Positions 10,003-19,453 of a DNA stretch of 36,993 nt are shown one piece after another. Positions within the stretch are counted from its first letter, which is position 1. Every line of letters starts with the position of its first letter. The DNA lies in contig CANFQF010000013.1 of NCBI GenBank assembly GCA_947449025.1, positions 1-36,993 of the forward strand, read 5' to 3'. A program made the translations under genes and the position numbers. The notes beneath the pieces were generated by a model. The model saw only the letters and a list, made by a program, of their open reading frames with translations. It made no database searches and was not told the DNA's origin. This stretch comes from Comamonadaceae bacterium. GTDB lineage: Bacteria; Pseudomonadota; Gammaproteobacteria; Burkholderiales; Burkholderiaceae_C.

Positions 10003-10443
10003 CTCGCTACTCTTTCCTTGCCCGCATTCCTGCGCCGGGCGATGGGTCTGTCGGAGGGCCGGCCACCGAAGTGGCGGGACGGTCCCTGTCGGTACCGGGA
10101 ACGCACGCTCCGGGGCCGCATTCCCGAGGCCTCAGGGCTTGCCGAGCACAGGGCACAAGCCCTACTCTTAAATGCCTCATTGAGTCTCAAGAACGAATTC
10201 CATTCTATTCATTAAACAGGGATAAAGAAGCCCTTCCACCTTTGTTTGAGGCTGAAGTGCGGCCGGGCTGAAGAGCCTGCGGGTGCAATCACCGCGCCTA
10301 CCCCGAGCCGGGCAGTTTGCGTACGCCTTCAGAGGCAGCAGGCCGATCGAGGCCCAGGCCGAAGCCAGTGAAGCTGGCCCCTCGTGCCGACGCAAGCACC
10401 GTCGTATCAGCACCTGAAGTTCAAGCCAATGGAGGGTCACCCC

Positions 10444-10794
10444 ATGTTCGATCGACCGTTTCGCCTCCCCCCCTACGACACCACCCTTGAGCGCGTCCGC
10501 CATGAGGCCGAGGACGCTGGCCAGGCCGGCCACAAGTGGGTCGACAGCACGCGCCAGTTCGCCGCCGAGGCGCTGGGCCGGGCCAGCAGCCGAATGCGCA
10601 ACCTCGGCGAAGGTGTGGTCGACCGCAGCAGCGCCGCGCAGCGGCATCTCGGGCAGTACGCACAGAGCACGGGGCGCTACATGGCCGACCGGCCGCTGCG
10701 CTCGGCCCTGTTCGCCGCAGCCGCCGGGGCAGCGCTGGCGGCCTATCTGCTTGCCCTGCGTCATCGCGCCCGTGGTGACGGTGGACACCCATGA
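10444..10794 (+). CDS. Hypothetical membrane protein, DUF883/ElaB-like
   Basis: ATG 10444 (MFDRPFRLPPYDTTLERVRHEAEDAGQAGHKW...); amphipathic helical body and single C-terminal TM YMADRPLRSALFAAAAGAALAAYLLALRHR resembling the DUF883 C-terminus. Confidence 0.6.
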   Translation: MFDRPFRLPPYDTTLERVRHEAEDAGQAGHKWVDSTRQFAAEALGRASSRMRNLGEGVVDRSSAAQRHLGQYAQSTGRYMADRPLRSALFAAAAGAALAAYLLALRHRARGDGGHP

Positions 10795-10897
10795 CGCCCG
10801 TCCCCGACGGCCTGGAACAGCCCTGCGCGCGCCTGGCGCCAAGGCGATAGGCCCAGGCCTCACTTCGCAATTCCCGCAACCGTCCAAGGAGATCTCC

Positions 10898-11257
10898 ATG
10901 ACCCCCCAATTCCTGCCTGCAAAGAGGCACCCCCATCGTCAACCCTTGCTGGGTCTGGCCCTCGGCCTGGCACTGCTCGGAGGAATGACCCTCAGCAGCG
11001 TCGGCTGCTCGGTCCTTCAGGGCCAGCAATCTGTCGGCGCCTACGCCTCCGACACCGCCATCACCGCGAAGATCAAGGCCAAGATGGTGGAAGACAAGAG
11101 CACCACCGCGATGGCGATCGATGTCGACACGCAGGACGGCAACGTCATTCTTTCGGGCTTCGCGAAGACGGCGGCGGAGAAGGCACAGGCCGAGGCGCTT
11201 GCGCGCGCGACCGATGGCGTCAAGGGTGTGCGCAACCTGCTGGTCGTGCGGCCCTGA
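10898..11257 (+). CDS. BON domain-containing lipoprotein
   Basis: ATG 10898; signal peptide and lipobox-like LSSVGC; BON domain DTAITAKIKAKMVEDKSTTAMAIDVDTQDGNVILSGFAKTAAEKAQAEALARATDGVKGVRNLLVV. Confidence 0.88.
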   Translation: MTPQFLPAKRHPHRQPLLGLALGLALLGGMTLSSVGCSVLQGQQSVGAYASDTAITAKIKAKMVEDKSTTAMAIDVDTQDGNVILSGFAKTAAEKAQAEALARATDGVKGVRNLLVVRP

Positions 11258-11299
11258 ACCTGCGAGGGCGACGCCGCACGGCGGTTAAGCTTGGGCCTT

Positions 11300-12949
11300 A
11301 TGGCTCAGCTATCGCGCTTCCTGCCCTTTCTCCAATGGCCTCGTCCCGACGCCACCTTGTTGCGAGGCGAATTGATCGCCGGCTTGACGGTGGCTTTGGT
11401 CGTGATCCCGCAATCAGTGGCCTATGCCGGCCTGGCCGGCATGCCCTTGGTCACCGGTCTGTACGCGGCCCTGCTGCCCATGCTGGTGGCGGTGCTGTTC
11501 AGTCAATCGACCCGGCTGTCTGTCGGACCGTCGGCCTTGAGTGCGGTGCTGATCGCCGCCTCACTCAATGGCATGGCGGAGCCCGGCTCGGCCCAATGGG
11601 TCCAGTTGGCGGTCTGGCTGGCGCTCATCGCAGGCGCGTTGCAGATCCTGGTGGGGGCCACCCGCTCGGCCTGGGTTCTCAACTTAATCAGTTCGCCCGT
11701 GCTGGCGGGTTTTACCCAAGCCGCCGCCTTGCTGATCATGGCGTCCCAGCTTCCGGCCCTGTTCGGCCTCAAGGGCAGCCTGTCCGTCCTGCTCGAAGCG
11801 CGGCCGAATCTGGAGGCACTGGCCTACGGCGCAGGCAGCCTGGCGCTGCTCGAGATCGGCAAGCGCAAACTGCCGCGAGTGCCCATGGTGCTGGTGGTGC
11901 TGGCCGGTGCCGCAGCCCTTTCCGCGGCCACAGGCTACGCCAGCCGCGGCCTGGTGGTAGGCGCCCTACCGGCCGGCCTGCCCGATCTTTCCTGGCCTGA
12001 TCTGCTCCCCGGCGCGCAACTGGCGGCGCTGCTGGCCCCGGCCTTGGTGCTGACACTGGTCTCCTCCCTGGAAATGGCCTCGAGCGCCAAGATCGAAAAC
12101 CAGCGGGCGGGACGGCGCTGGGACGCCGACCAGGACCTGATCGGCCAAGGCCTGGGCAAACTGGCGGCGGCCGTCTGCGGCGCCTTCCCGCCGAGCACGT
12201 CTTTCTCGCGCTCGGCGATCACGCTCTATGCCGGCGCGCGCACTGGCTGGGCGACCGTCTTCACCGCCGTCGCCGTGCTGCTGGTGCTGATGCTCTTTCT
12301 GCCCGCCCTGTTCAATGTGCCCACCAGCGTGTTGGCGGCCATCGTGATCACTGCGGTGTTGGGACTGCTCAAGCCCCGCACCTTTGTCGTGCTGTGGCGG
12401 CTGCATCGGGTCGAGGCCACGATTGCAGGCCTCACCTTCCTGGCCACCTTGGTGTCAGCACCAAGGATCTACTGGGGTGTCCTCTTCGGCGTAGTGCTGG
12501 GTCTGACGCATTTCCTCTATCACCGGCTGCACCCCCGGATCATCGAGGTCGGCCTCCATCCGGACGGCAGCATGCGGGACCGGCACTTGTGGAAGCTGGC
12601 GGCGATCGCGCCGCACACCTTGGCGCTGCGCATGGACGACGAGTTCGACTTCGCCTCTGCGTCCGCCTTGGAAAACCGTCTGATGACGGGCCTGGCGGAG
12701 CGGCCGGACGTTCGACATGTCTGCCTCTTCGCGCAACCCATCAACCGCATTGACGCCACCGGCATTGAAGTCTTCGGCCAGATTCGGCGGCAGTTGACGG
12801 CACGCGGCATCACGCTCCATATCAGCGGCATCAAGCTGCCCGTGCAAAAGATGCTCGAGCGCGCGGGTGAATGGAAGGACGATCCGATGCTCAAGACCTA
12901 CCGGACCGACCTGGAAGCGCTGATCGCTTTCGGTCGACACAGCGCCTAG
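11300..12949 (+). CDS. SulP family inorganic anion transporter with C-terminal STAS domain
   Basis: GLTVALVVIPQSVAYAGLAGMPLVTGLYAALLPMLVAVLFSQSTRLSVGPSA; GAFPPSTSFSRSA; STAS segment RMDDEFDFASASALENRLMTGL...NRIDATGIEVFGQI. ATG 11300 preferred over TTG 11291. Confidence 0.93.
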   Translation: MAQLSRFLPFLQWPRPDATLLRGELIAGLTVALVVIPQSVAYAGLAGMPLVTGLYAALLPMLVAVLFSQSTRLSVGPSALSAVLIAASLNGMAEPGSAQWVQLAVWLALIAGALQILVGATRSAWVLNLISSPVLAGFTQAAALLIMASQLPALFGLKGSLSVLLEARPNLEALAYGAGSLALLEIGKRKLPRVPMVLVVLAGAAALSAATGYASRGLVVGALPAGLPDLSWPDLLPGAQLAALLAPALVLTLVSSLEMASSAKIENQRAGRRWDADQDLIGQGLGKLAAAVCGAFPPSTSFSRSAITLYAGARTGWATVFTAVAVLLVLMLFLPALFNVPTSVLAAIVITAVLGLLKPRTFVVLWRLHRVEATIAGLTFLATLVSAPRIYWGVLFGVVLGLTHFLYHRLHPRIIEVGLHPDGSMRDRHLWKLAAIAPHTLALRMDDEFDFASASALENRLMTGLAERPDVRHVCLFAQPINRIDATGIEVFGQIRRQLTARGITLHISGIKLPVQKMLERAGEWKDDPMLKTYRTDLEALIAFGRHSA

Positions 12950-12966
12950 CGGGCGCCAGGTCGCCC

Positions 12967-13776
12967 TCAGGCGCTGACGATCCAGCCCTCGAGCGGATCG
13001 ACCTGCGGGGGAAGACCCCAGCGCGGCGCGCCTTGGCGCTCGGCCCAGGCGGCCTGCATCAGGCACAGCACGGCGTCGAGCCGGTCGCCGCTGGCATCCT
13101 CTGCCAAGGCGTCGCGCTGGGCATGGGTCAGGCGCAAACGCAGCCCCAGGCGGCTCTGGCCCGTCTCGAGGGCGCAGACCAGATCCTTGCGTGCGATGAG
13201 ACGCTCCGGAGTCTGCTTGGCGCGGTCGTCGCTCTTGTAGCTGCTGCGGGCGATCAACTCACGCGCCAACAGGCCCGGGTAGGCCTCGAGTGCCACACGG
13301 CGGGGGTCACCTGCGCACAGCCCAGGCAAGTCGACACCCGCCTGGCGCAGCAGAGGCACTGCGGCGTGCAGCATGAAGGCCACGGGCGGGTTGACCCATT
13401 TCATCGAAGGACTCGAGCCCGCCAGGCGGTCGAAGGCCCGGTGGGCAAACTTGCCGCCCACGGGTCGCGTGTCACAGAAGGCCGCGAAGCGCTCGCGGAT
13501 TTCGGCACGGGTCAGGGCGCAATACGTGTCCATGCAGCCGGCCCAGTCGGTCGGCCAGCCCAGGCTTTGCACCAGTTCGCGCGGCAAGCCAAAGGGGACG
13601 TCGAAGCCGCCCACCCAGTCACCGGGCTGGGTGAGCCAGTCGCCAAAGGCGGCCAAGGTATCGAATGTTTGCAGGCCAGCCAGGGTGATCGCCTCGCCCT
13701 TGCGCTGGCCCAATGCCAGGACGATGGGCTTGCGTCGGGTGGGGCTGCTGGAGAAGTCGCAGCCCAGAAGCTGCAT
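12967..13776 (-). CDS. DUF429 domain-containing protein (predicted RNase H-like fold)
   Basis: MQLLGCDFSSSPTRRKPIVLALG, GGFDVPFGLPRELV, YKSDDRAKQTPERLIARKDLV, DRLDAVLCLMQAAWA fit the DUF429 pattern. Confidence 0.75.
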   Translation of the reverse strand: MQLLGCDFSSSPTRRKPIVLALGQRKGEAITLAGLQTFDTLAAFGDWLTQPGDWVGGFDVPFGLPRELVQSLGWPTDWAGCMDTYCALTRAEIRERFAAFCDTRPVGGKFAHRAFDRLAGSSPSMKWVNPPVAFMLHAAVPLLRQAGVDLPGLCAGDPRRVALEAYPGLLARELIARSSYKSDDRAKQTPERLIARKDLVCALETGQSRLGLRLRLTHAQRDALAEDASGDRLDAVLCLMQAAWAERQGAPRWGLPPQVDPLEGWIVSA

Positions 13777-13778
13777 CG

Positions 13779-14201
13779 TCAGGCCCGGCCGCAGATCGCG
13801 GCTGTGGCCATCAGGTCTTCGAGCAGTGCGAGCGAGACCCGGCCGGAGACCGAGTAGGGGTCGAGCTCGGGCCGCTCGGAGTACTTGAGCAGGATCGAGT
13901 GATTGACCTTGCTCAAATTGACCTGGCCCATGGTCCAGCCGCCGAATCGGCGCTCGGTGATCTCTTCAAAGTCCAGCAGGCACACGTCTTTGTGGCGGGC
14001 GTCCGCCTGGATGGTGCCAAACAGGTCAGACACCGGTTGGCGCCCACCTTCGATGGCCTGCAAGAAGATGCCGCCGCCGTAGCAAAGGATGCCGGTGATG
14101 CCCGACTGCGGGTTGTGCTGGCGCGACTGCGCCACGATGGAATCGATGGCCGCCGGACTGTCGTCGACGGTACGGCTGCAATAGAGGAGACGCACGAGCA
14201 T
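13779..14201 (-). CDS. Short BLUF-domain blue-light photoreceptor (FAD-binding)
   Basis: Key BLUF residues: Tyr in RLLYCSR, Asn in RQHNPQSGITGILCY, Gln in GIFLQAIEGG, Trp/Met in RRFGGWTMG; 140 aa with no additional output domain. Confidence 0.9.
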   Translation of the reverse strand: MLVRLLYCSRTVDDSPAAIDSIVAQSRQHNPQSGITGILCYGGGIFLQAIEGGRQPVSDLFGTIQADARHKDVCLLDFEEITERRFGGWTMGQVNLSKVNHSILLKYSERPELDPYSVSGRVSLALLEDLMATAAICGRA

Positions 14202-14210
14202 GTTGAAACC

Positions 14211-14942
14211 TCAGGGATTCTTGGGAATCAGAGACAGGAATTCCCGGCGCAAGGCGGGGTCCTTGAGGAAAACGCCGCGCATCACCGAGTTGATCATGCG
14301 GCTGTCCATGTCTTTAACACCACGCCAGGCCATGCAATAGTGGCTGGCCTCCATCACGATGGCCAAGCCATCGGGTTGGGTCTTTTCCATGATGAGGTCG
14401 GCCAGCTGCACCACGGCCTCTTCCTGAATCTGGGGACGGCCCATAACCCACTCTGCCAGGCGTGCGTACTTGGACAGACCGATCACGTTGGTGTGCTCGT
14501 TGGGCAAAACGCCAATCCAGATGCGGCCAATGACTGGGCAGAAATGATGGCTGCAAGCCGAGCGCACGGTAATCGGGCCGACGATCATCAGCTCATTGAG
14601 GTGCTCGGCGTTGGGAAACTCGGTGATGGACGGCGGCGCCACGTAACGGCCGCGAAACACCTCGTTGACATACATCTTGGCCACCCGCCGGGCGGTGTCG
14701 CCGGTGTTGTGGTCATGGACGGTGTCGATCACCAGGCTGTCGAGGACGCCCTTCATCTTGCCCGCCACCTCGTCGAGCAGCGCCTCAAGCTCGCCAGGCT
14801 CGATGAACTCGGCGATGTTGTCGTTGGCGTGGAAGCGCCGCCGCGACGCCTGGATCCGCTCGCGGATCTTGACGGAGACCGGAACGCCTTCGTCGGACGG
14901 ACTCAGGGCGAACGGGGTATTGGTGGTCGGATCGGCTTTCAT
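14211..14942 (-). CDS. folE: GTP cyclohydrolase I
   Basis: ARRVAKMYVNEVFRGRY, VGPITVRSACSHHFCPVIGRIWIGVLPN, VIGLSKYARLAEWVMGRPQIQEEAVVQLADLIME, CMAWRGVKD. Start uncertain (M at 14942, 14948 or further upstream to 15014). Confidence 0.94.
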   Translation of the reverse strand: MKADPTTNTPFALSPSDEGVPVSVKIRERIQASRRRFHANDNIAEFIEPGELEALLDEVAGKMKGVLDSLVIDTVHDHNTGDTARRVAKMYVNEVFRGRYVAPPSITEFPNAEHLNELMIVGPITVRSACSHHFCPVIGRIWIGVLPNEHTNVIGLSKYARLAEWVMGRPQIQEEAVVQLADLIMEKTQPDGLAIVMEASHYCMAWRGVKDMDSRMINSVMRGVFLKDPALRREFLSLIPKNP

Positions 14943-15010
14943 GAGCATTGAGGATGCTAACACCGGCGCCCCAGGCCCCCTTCCCTTCAGGGACATAGGA
15001 ACTTCCTGTT

Positions 15011-16273
15011 TCATAAGTAGCGCTTGCCTTGCACCGCAAGGGCCAGCCGCATCACCACGAGAGCCAGGCGCTCCAGCACCCGCTCACGCCATGGACGCAG
15101 GGCGTACTGCATAGGGTCGGTCGCTTCCCCTTCGAGACGAATGAGCTCGAGCAAGCGCTCACGCAAAGTCCCGGCGAAGTCCGCATCCTCGACCACCAGG
15201 TTGGCCTCGCGCGCCAGCAGCAGGCTCAGGGGATCAAGGTTGGACGAGCCCACCGTCGCCCAGCGGCCATCGATCACCGCCACCTTGGCATGGAGAAAGC
15301 TCGGTGCGTACTCGTGGATAGAGACGCCCGCACGCAGCAAGCTGGCGTAGACCGGCCGGCTGGCGTAGTACTGCATGAAGTACTCATAGCGCCCCTGCAG
15401 CAGCAGGCGGACCTGCACGCCGCGCTGGGCGGCACGCTCGAGCGCCAGCCGCAACCGGCGCCCGGGCAGGAAGTAGGCATTGGCGATCAGCACTTCCTCA
15501 CGCGCGCGGCCGATCGCCCGCAGGTAGGCCCGCTCGATGCGGACCCGGTGCCGGAGGTTGTCACGCAGCAAGAGAGCCGCGCGGGCATTGGCCGCCGCCA
15601 CTGGCCGAACGACCGGCGCCGGGGCCCTGCCGTCCCGCTCCGAAGCCGGGGTGGGCTCGCCCACAGGTCCTGTCACCCCTTGGGTCTGTCCTGGCAACCA
15701 GGCCTGGGCAAAGGCCTGTGGCTGGTAGCCATGCACCGCAGGCAACCGCAGCCAGAGCTGGTGCATGGCCTGGCGAATGTCGGCCACCAGCGGCCCGCGC
15801 ACCTGCACACAGAAGTCCAGACGGGGTGCAGGCAGGACACCGTGGTGTGGATCATGGAGGTCATCGAGGATGTTGATGCCACCGCAAAAAGCCAGCGCAG
15901 CGTCGACCACGCAAAGCTTGCGGTGCAAGCGCCGCCAACTGCCTGGCCAGGCCAGACGCAGCCGGCTTCCCAGGGGCTCGTAAACCTGCCAATGCACCCC
16001 GGCCCGGGCAAGCCGCTCCTGCCAGGCCACGGGTGTCGGCTCGGAGCCAAAGCCGTCGACCAGCACACGCACCTGCACCCCGCGCAAGGCGGCACGCTCG
16101 AGAGCCGCCGCCACGCTGGCACCGGTGTTGGTGAAATCGAAGATGTAGGTCTCCAGCCAGACCTCGTGGCAGGCAGTGTCCAATGCGGCGGTCAGGGCGG
16201 GAAAGAATTCCGCCGATCCCTCCAGCAGCTGCAGCTGGTGTCCGGCGCGAAGCCGTCCGGTCTGGCGTGCCAT
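15011..16273 (-). CDS. Cardiolipin synthase / phospholipase D family protein (ClsB-like)
   Basis: Two HKD motifs: LHRKLCVVDAALAFCGGIN and LHAKVAVIDGRWATVGSSNLDPLSL; start at MARQTGRLRAGHQLQLL. Confidence 0.9.
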   Translation of the reverse strand: MARQTGRLRAGHQLQLLEGSAEFFPALTAALDTACHEVWLETYIFDFTNTGASVAAALERAALRGVQVRVLVDGFGSEPTPVAWQERLARAGVHWQVYEPLGSRLRLAWPGSWRRLHRKLCVVDAALAFCGGINILDDLHDPHHGVLPAPRLDFCVQVRGPLVADIRQAMHQLWLRLPAVHGYQPQAFAQAWLPGQTQGVTGPVGEPTPASERDGRAPAPVVRPVAAANARAALLLRDNLRHRVRIERAYLRAIGRAREEVLIANAYFLPGRRLRLALERAAQRGVQVRLLLQGRYEYFMQYYASRPVYASLLRAGVSIHEYAPSFLHAKVAVIDGRWATVGSSNLDPLSLLLAREANLVVEDADFAGTLRERLLELIRLEGEATDPMQYALRPWRERVLERLALVVMRLALAVQGKRYL

Positions 16274-16317
16274 GCGGTAGGTGCTCGCTCTGTAGAGGGG
16301 CCGCTCGCGCGCCGACC

Positions 16318-17058
16318 TCAGAACCTCAGGTCCGCGATCAGCGGCAGGTGGTCGGACATGCGCCGCCAGGCCGCCCCGTGCGGCACCGTCACCGCCACCA
16401 CGCGCAGACCGCGGGAGTAAACAAAATCGAGTTGGGCCAGCGGCAGGCGCGCAGGGAATGTGAGTGGCCGACGCCCTATCTGCGTGCCGCAATCAGACAG
16501 CCCCAGGGCGGCCATCGGTGCCTGCAGCTTGGCGCCCCAGTCGTTGAAATCGCCAGCCACCACCAGAGGCACGGCTGCCGGCACCTCACGGTCGATGAAC
16601 CGCCCCAGCTGCGCCACCTGGCGACGCCGGCTGGCAGCCACCAGCCCCAGGTGGACGACGATCACATGCACGGGCACACCCTCGACCTCGACCTCCACAT
16701 GGAGCAGCCCGCGTTGCTCAAAGCGGTGATCCGACATGTCCTCGTGCCCGAAGGCTCGCACCGGCCAGCGCGTGAGCAGCGCGTTGCCATGCTCGCCGTG
16801 GCGGGTGAAGGCGTTGCTGCGATAGACGGCGTGGTACCCGTCAGGGGCGAGGAAATCGGCCTGTGGCTGCGCCGGCCAACGCGCGAGGCGGCGCGCCTCG
16901 CGCCGGTGAAAACGCCGCACCTCCTGCAAGCAGACGATGTCGGCGTCGATCTGTTCGACCGCCAGCTGCAGGTTGTGGATTTCGAGGCGCCGCCCAGGCC
17001 CCAGGCCCTGGACACCCTTGTGGATGTTGTAGGTGGCGACGCGCAGCGAACGTGTCAT
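16318..17058 (-). CDS. Endonuclease/exonuclease/phosphatase family protein (YbhP-like)
   Basis: MTRSLRVATYNIHKGVQGLG, DIVCLQEVRRF, VVAGDFNDWG, LDFVYSRGL, HGAAWRRMSDHLPLIADLRF. ATG 17058 overlaps the nudB stop (ATGA). Confidence 0.9.
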   Translation of the reverse strand: MTRSLRVATYNIHKGVQGLGPGRRLEIHNLQLAVEQIDADIVCLQEVRRFHRREARRLARWPAQPQADFLAPDGYHAVYRSNAFTRHGEHGNALLTRWPVRAFGHEDMSDHRFEQRGLLHVEVEVEGVPVHVIVVHLGLVAASRRRQVAQLGRFIDREVPAAVPLVVAGDFNDWGAKLQAPMAALGLSDCGTQIGRRPLTFPARLPLAQLDFVYSRGLRVVAVTVPHGAAWRRMSDHLPLIADLRF

Positions 17059-17522
17059 GCGGCCCATTGTGGCAGCAGCAGGATGGCCTCGGCGTTGGAC
17101 GGTGAGAAACAGGTGTCGGCCGCCTCGCGCCAGGGCAGCCAGCGGTAGTCGGTGTGCTCGCTGGGGTTGAGCCGTACCGGCGTGCCCGCAGGGACGCGCA
17201 GGCTGAACAGATGCTCGGTGTTATGCGTGACCTCGGGCGGATAGCGGTGTCGCCACTGCGGCCAGATTTCGTAGATGTTGGACAGACCCCATGGCAGCAG
17301 GCCGGGGTGCAGCTCGGTCCCTGGACCGCAGGCGATACCGGTCTCTTCACCCACTTCACGCCAGGCGGTGTGGTGCAGGTCAGTGTCGGTCGCGTCGCGG
17401 CTGCCGGTCACGCACTGCCAATGCTCGCCGCCATCGGTGCGCCGGATCATGAGGACATCCAGCGCCGGGGTGTGGATCACCACCAGAACGGAGACGGGAA
17501 TCTTGAGCGGGCCAGGTCGCAT
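17055..17522 (-). CDS. nudB: Dihydroneopterin triphosphate diphosphatase (Nudix)
   Basis: MRPGPLKIPVSVLVVIHTPALDVLMIRRTDGGEHWQCVTGSRD; Nudix box DLHHTAWREVGEETGI; located next to aspS. Confidence 0.88.
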   Translation of the reverse strand: MRPGPLKIPVSVLVVIHTPALDVLMIRRTDGGEHWQCVTGSRDATDTDLHHTAWREVGEETGIACGPGTELHPGLLPWGLSNIYEIWPQWRHRYPPEVTHNTEHLFSLRVPAGTPVRLNPSEHTDYRWLPWREAADTCFSPSNAEAILLLPQWAA

Positions 17523-17536
17523 GGGGTCTTGATGAC

Positions 17537-17569
17537 AAAGGGCGCCCGTGTTCTCACGAGGCGCCCTTT
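17537..17569 (-). terminator. Strong hairpin between aspS and nudB (terminator/attenuator-like)
   Basis: AAAGGGCGCC CGTG TTCT CACG A GGCGCCCTTT: 10-bp perfect stem, extended by CGTG/CACG with one bulge; only a short U tract in the minus-strand transcript. Confidence 0.6.
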
Positions 17570-17620
17570 GATTTTGCCGCAGCCATCCGGTGGGCCGCTG
17601 CCTTGTGGACCTGCGCGGTC

Positions 17621-19423
17621 TCAGGCCACCTGCGTATTGCGCAGGCGGATATGCAGCTCGCGCAGCTGCTTCTCGTCGACCGGGCCAGGGGCCTGCGTCA
17701 GCAGGCACTGGGCGCGCTGGGTCTTGGGGAAAGCAATCACGTCGCGCAGGCTCTCGGCGCCGGCCATGAGCATGACAAAGCGGTCGAGGCCGATGGCGAT
17801 GCCGCCATGCGGAGGCGCGCCATACTGCAAGGCGTCAAGCAGGAAGCCGAACTTGGCCTGGGCCTCCTCGGCGTCGATCTTGAGCGCGCGGAAGACCTTG
17901 CTTTGCACGTCTTCGCGGTGAATACGCACCGAACCGCCACCGAGTTCGATGCCGTTGAGGACCGCGTCGTAGGCCTTGGCGACACAGCGGCCGGGATCGG
18001 TCTCGAGCCAGTCTTCGTGGCCGTCCTTCGGGCTGGTGAAGGGGTGATGCACCGCGTTCCAGCGCTGGGCGTCGTCGTCGTATTCGAACATGGGGAAGTC
18101 GACCACCCACAGCGGCTTCCACGCGCCGTCGATCAGACCGCGGGCCTTGCCGAACTCGCTGTGGCCGACCTTCACACGCAGGGCGCCGATGGCGTCGTTG
18201 ACGATCTTGGCCTTGTCGGCGCCGAAGAAGATCAGGTCGCCGTCCTGAGCGCAGGTGCGCTCGACAATAGCGGCAATGGCGGCGTCGTGCAGGTTCTTGA
18301 CGATGGGCGACTGCAGGCCATCGCGTCCCTTGCTCGCCTCATTGACCTTGATCCAGGCTAGGCCCTTGGCGCCGTAGATCTTGACGAACTCGGTGTAGCC
18401 ATCGATCTCGCCGCGCGTCATATCGCCGCCGCCAGGCACGCGAAGGCCGACGACCCGGCCGTCGGCCTGGTTGGCCGGGGAGGAGAAGACCTTGAAGTCC
18501 ACGTCCTTCATCACGTCGGTCAGCTCGGTGAACTCGAGCTTGACCCGCAGGTCGGGCTTGTCGGAGCCGTACAGGCGCATCGCGTCAGCATGCTTCATCA
18601 CCGGGAAGGCCGGCAAATCGACGTCGATCACGTTCTTGAAGGTGCTGCGGATCATGCCCTCGAACATGACGCGAATTTCTTCCTCGGTGAGGAAGGAGGT
18701 CTCCACGTCGATCTGGGTGAACTCGGGCTGGCGGTCGGCGCGCAGGTCTTCGTCGCGGAAGCACTTGGTGATCTGGTAGTAGCGATCGAAGCCGGCCACC
18801 ATCAAGAGCTGCTTGAACAACTGCGGCGACTGCGGCAACGCGAAGAACATGCCGTCGTGCACGCGGCTGGGAACCAGGTAGTCACGCGCGCCTTCCGGGG
18901 TGCTCTTGGTGAGCATCGGCGTCTCGATGTCGATGAAGCCGTTGGCGTCGAGAAACTTGCGCGTCTCCATGCTGACCTTGTAGCGCAGCATGAGGTTGTT
19001 TTGCATGTAAGGGCGGCGCAGATCCAGCACGCGGTGCATCAGGCGAGTGGTCTCGGACAGGTTCTCATCGTCGACCTGGAAGGGCGGGGTGACCGAGGGG
19101 TTGAGCACCGTCAACTCGTGGCACAGCACCTCGATCTTGCCGCTCTTGAGTCCGTCATTGGTGGTGCCGGCCGGCCGGGCCCGCACCAAGCCGATGACCT
19201 GCACGCAAAACTCGTTGCGCAGGCCTTCGGCGGTCTTGAACGTCTCGGCCCGGTCGGGGTCGCACACGATCTGGACATAGCCCTCGCGGTCACGCAGGTC
19301 GACAAAGATCACGCCCCCGTGGTCGCGCCGGCGGTTGACCCACCCGCACAAGGTCACGGTCTGGCCCATGTGGGCCTCGGTCACGAGGCCGCAGTAGGTG
19401 GTACGCATTTTCTGACTGGACAT
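17621..19423 (-). CDS. aspS: Aspartate--tRNA ligase
   Basis: [119 protein letters not shown]. Confidence 0.97.
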   Translation of the reverse strand: MSSQKMRTTYCGLVTEAHMGQTVTLCGWVNRRRDHGGVIFVDLRDREGYVQIVCDPDRAETFKTAEGLRNEFCVQVIGLVRARPAGTTNDGLKSGKIEVLCHELTVLNPSVTPPFQVDDENLSETTRLMHRVLDLRRPYMQNNLMLRYKVSMETRKFLDANGFIDIETPMLTKSTPEGARDYLVPSRVHDGMFFALPQSPQLFKQLLMVAGFDRYYQITKCFRDEDLRADRQPEFTQIDVETSFLTEEEIRVMFEGMIRSTFKNVIDVDLPAFPVMKHADAMRLYGSDKPDLRVKLEFTELTDVMKDVDFKVFSSPANQADGRVVGLRVPGGGDMTRGEIDGYTEFVKIYGAKGLAWIKVNEASKGRDGLQSPIVKNLHDAAIAAIVERTCAQDGDLIFFGADKAKIVNDAIGALRVKVGHSEFGKARGLIDGAWKPLWVVDFPMFEYDDDAQRWNAVHHPFTSPKDGHEDWLETDPGRCVAKAYDAVLNGIELGGGSVRIHREDVQSKVFRALKIDAEEAQAKFGFLLDALQYGAPPHGGIAIGLDRFVMLMAGAESLRDVIAFPKTQRAQCLLTQAPGPVDEKQLRELHIRLRNTQVA

Positions 19424-19453
19424 GGCTTGCTTCCGGCGCCTGCAGGTGGCGCT

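Noticed and set aside
10003-10443. Possible regulatory sRNA in the intergenic region next to the GacA-like regulator
   Set aside because: No convincing set of GGA-bearing stem-loops or terminator could be recognised by eye.
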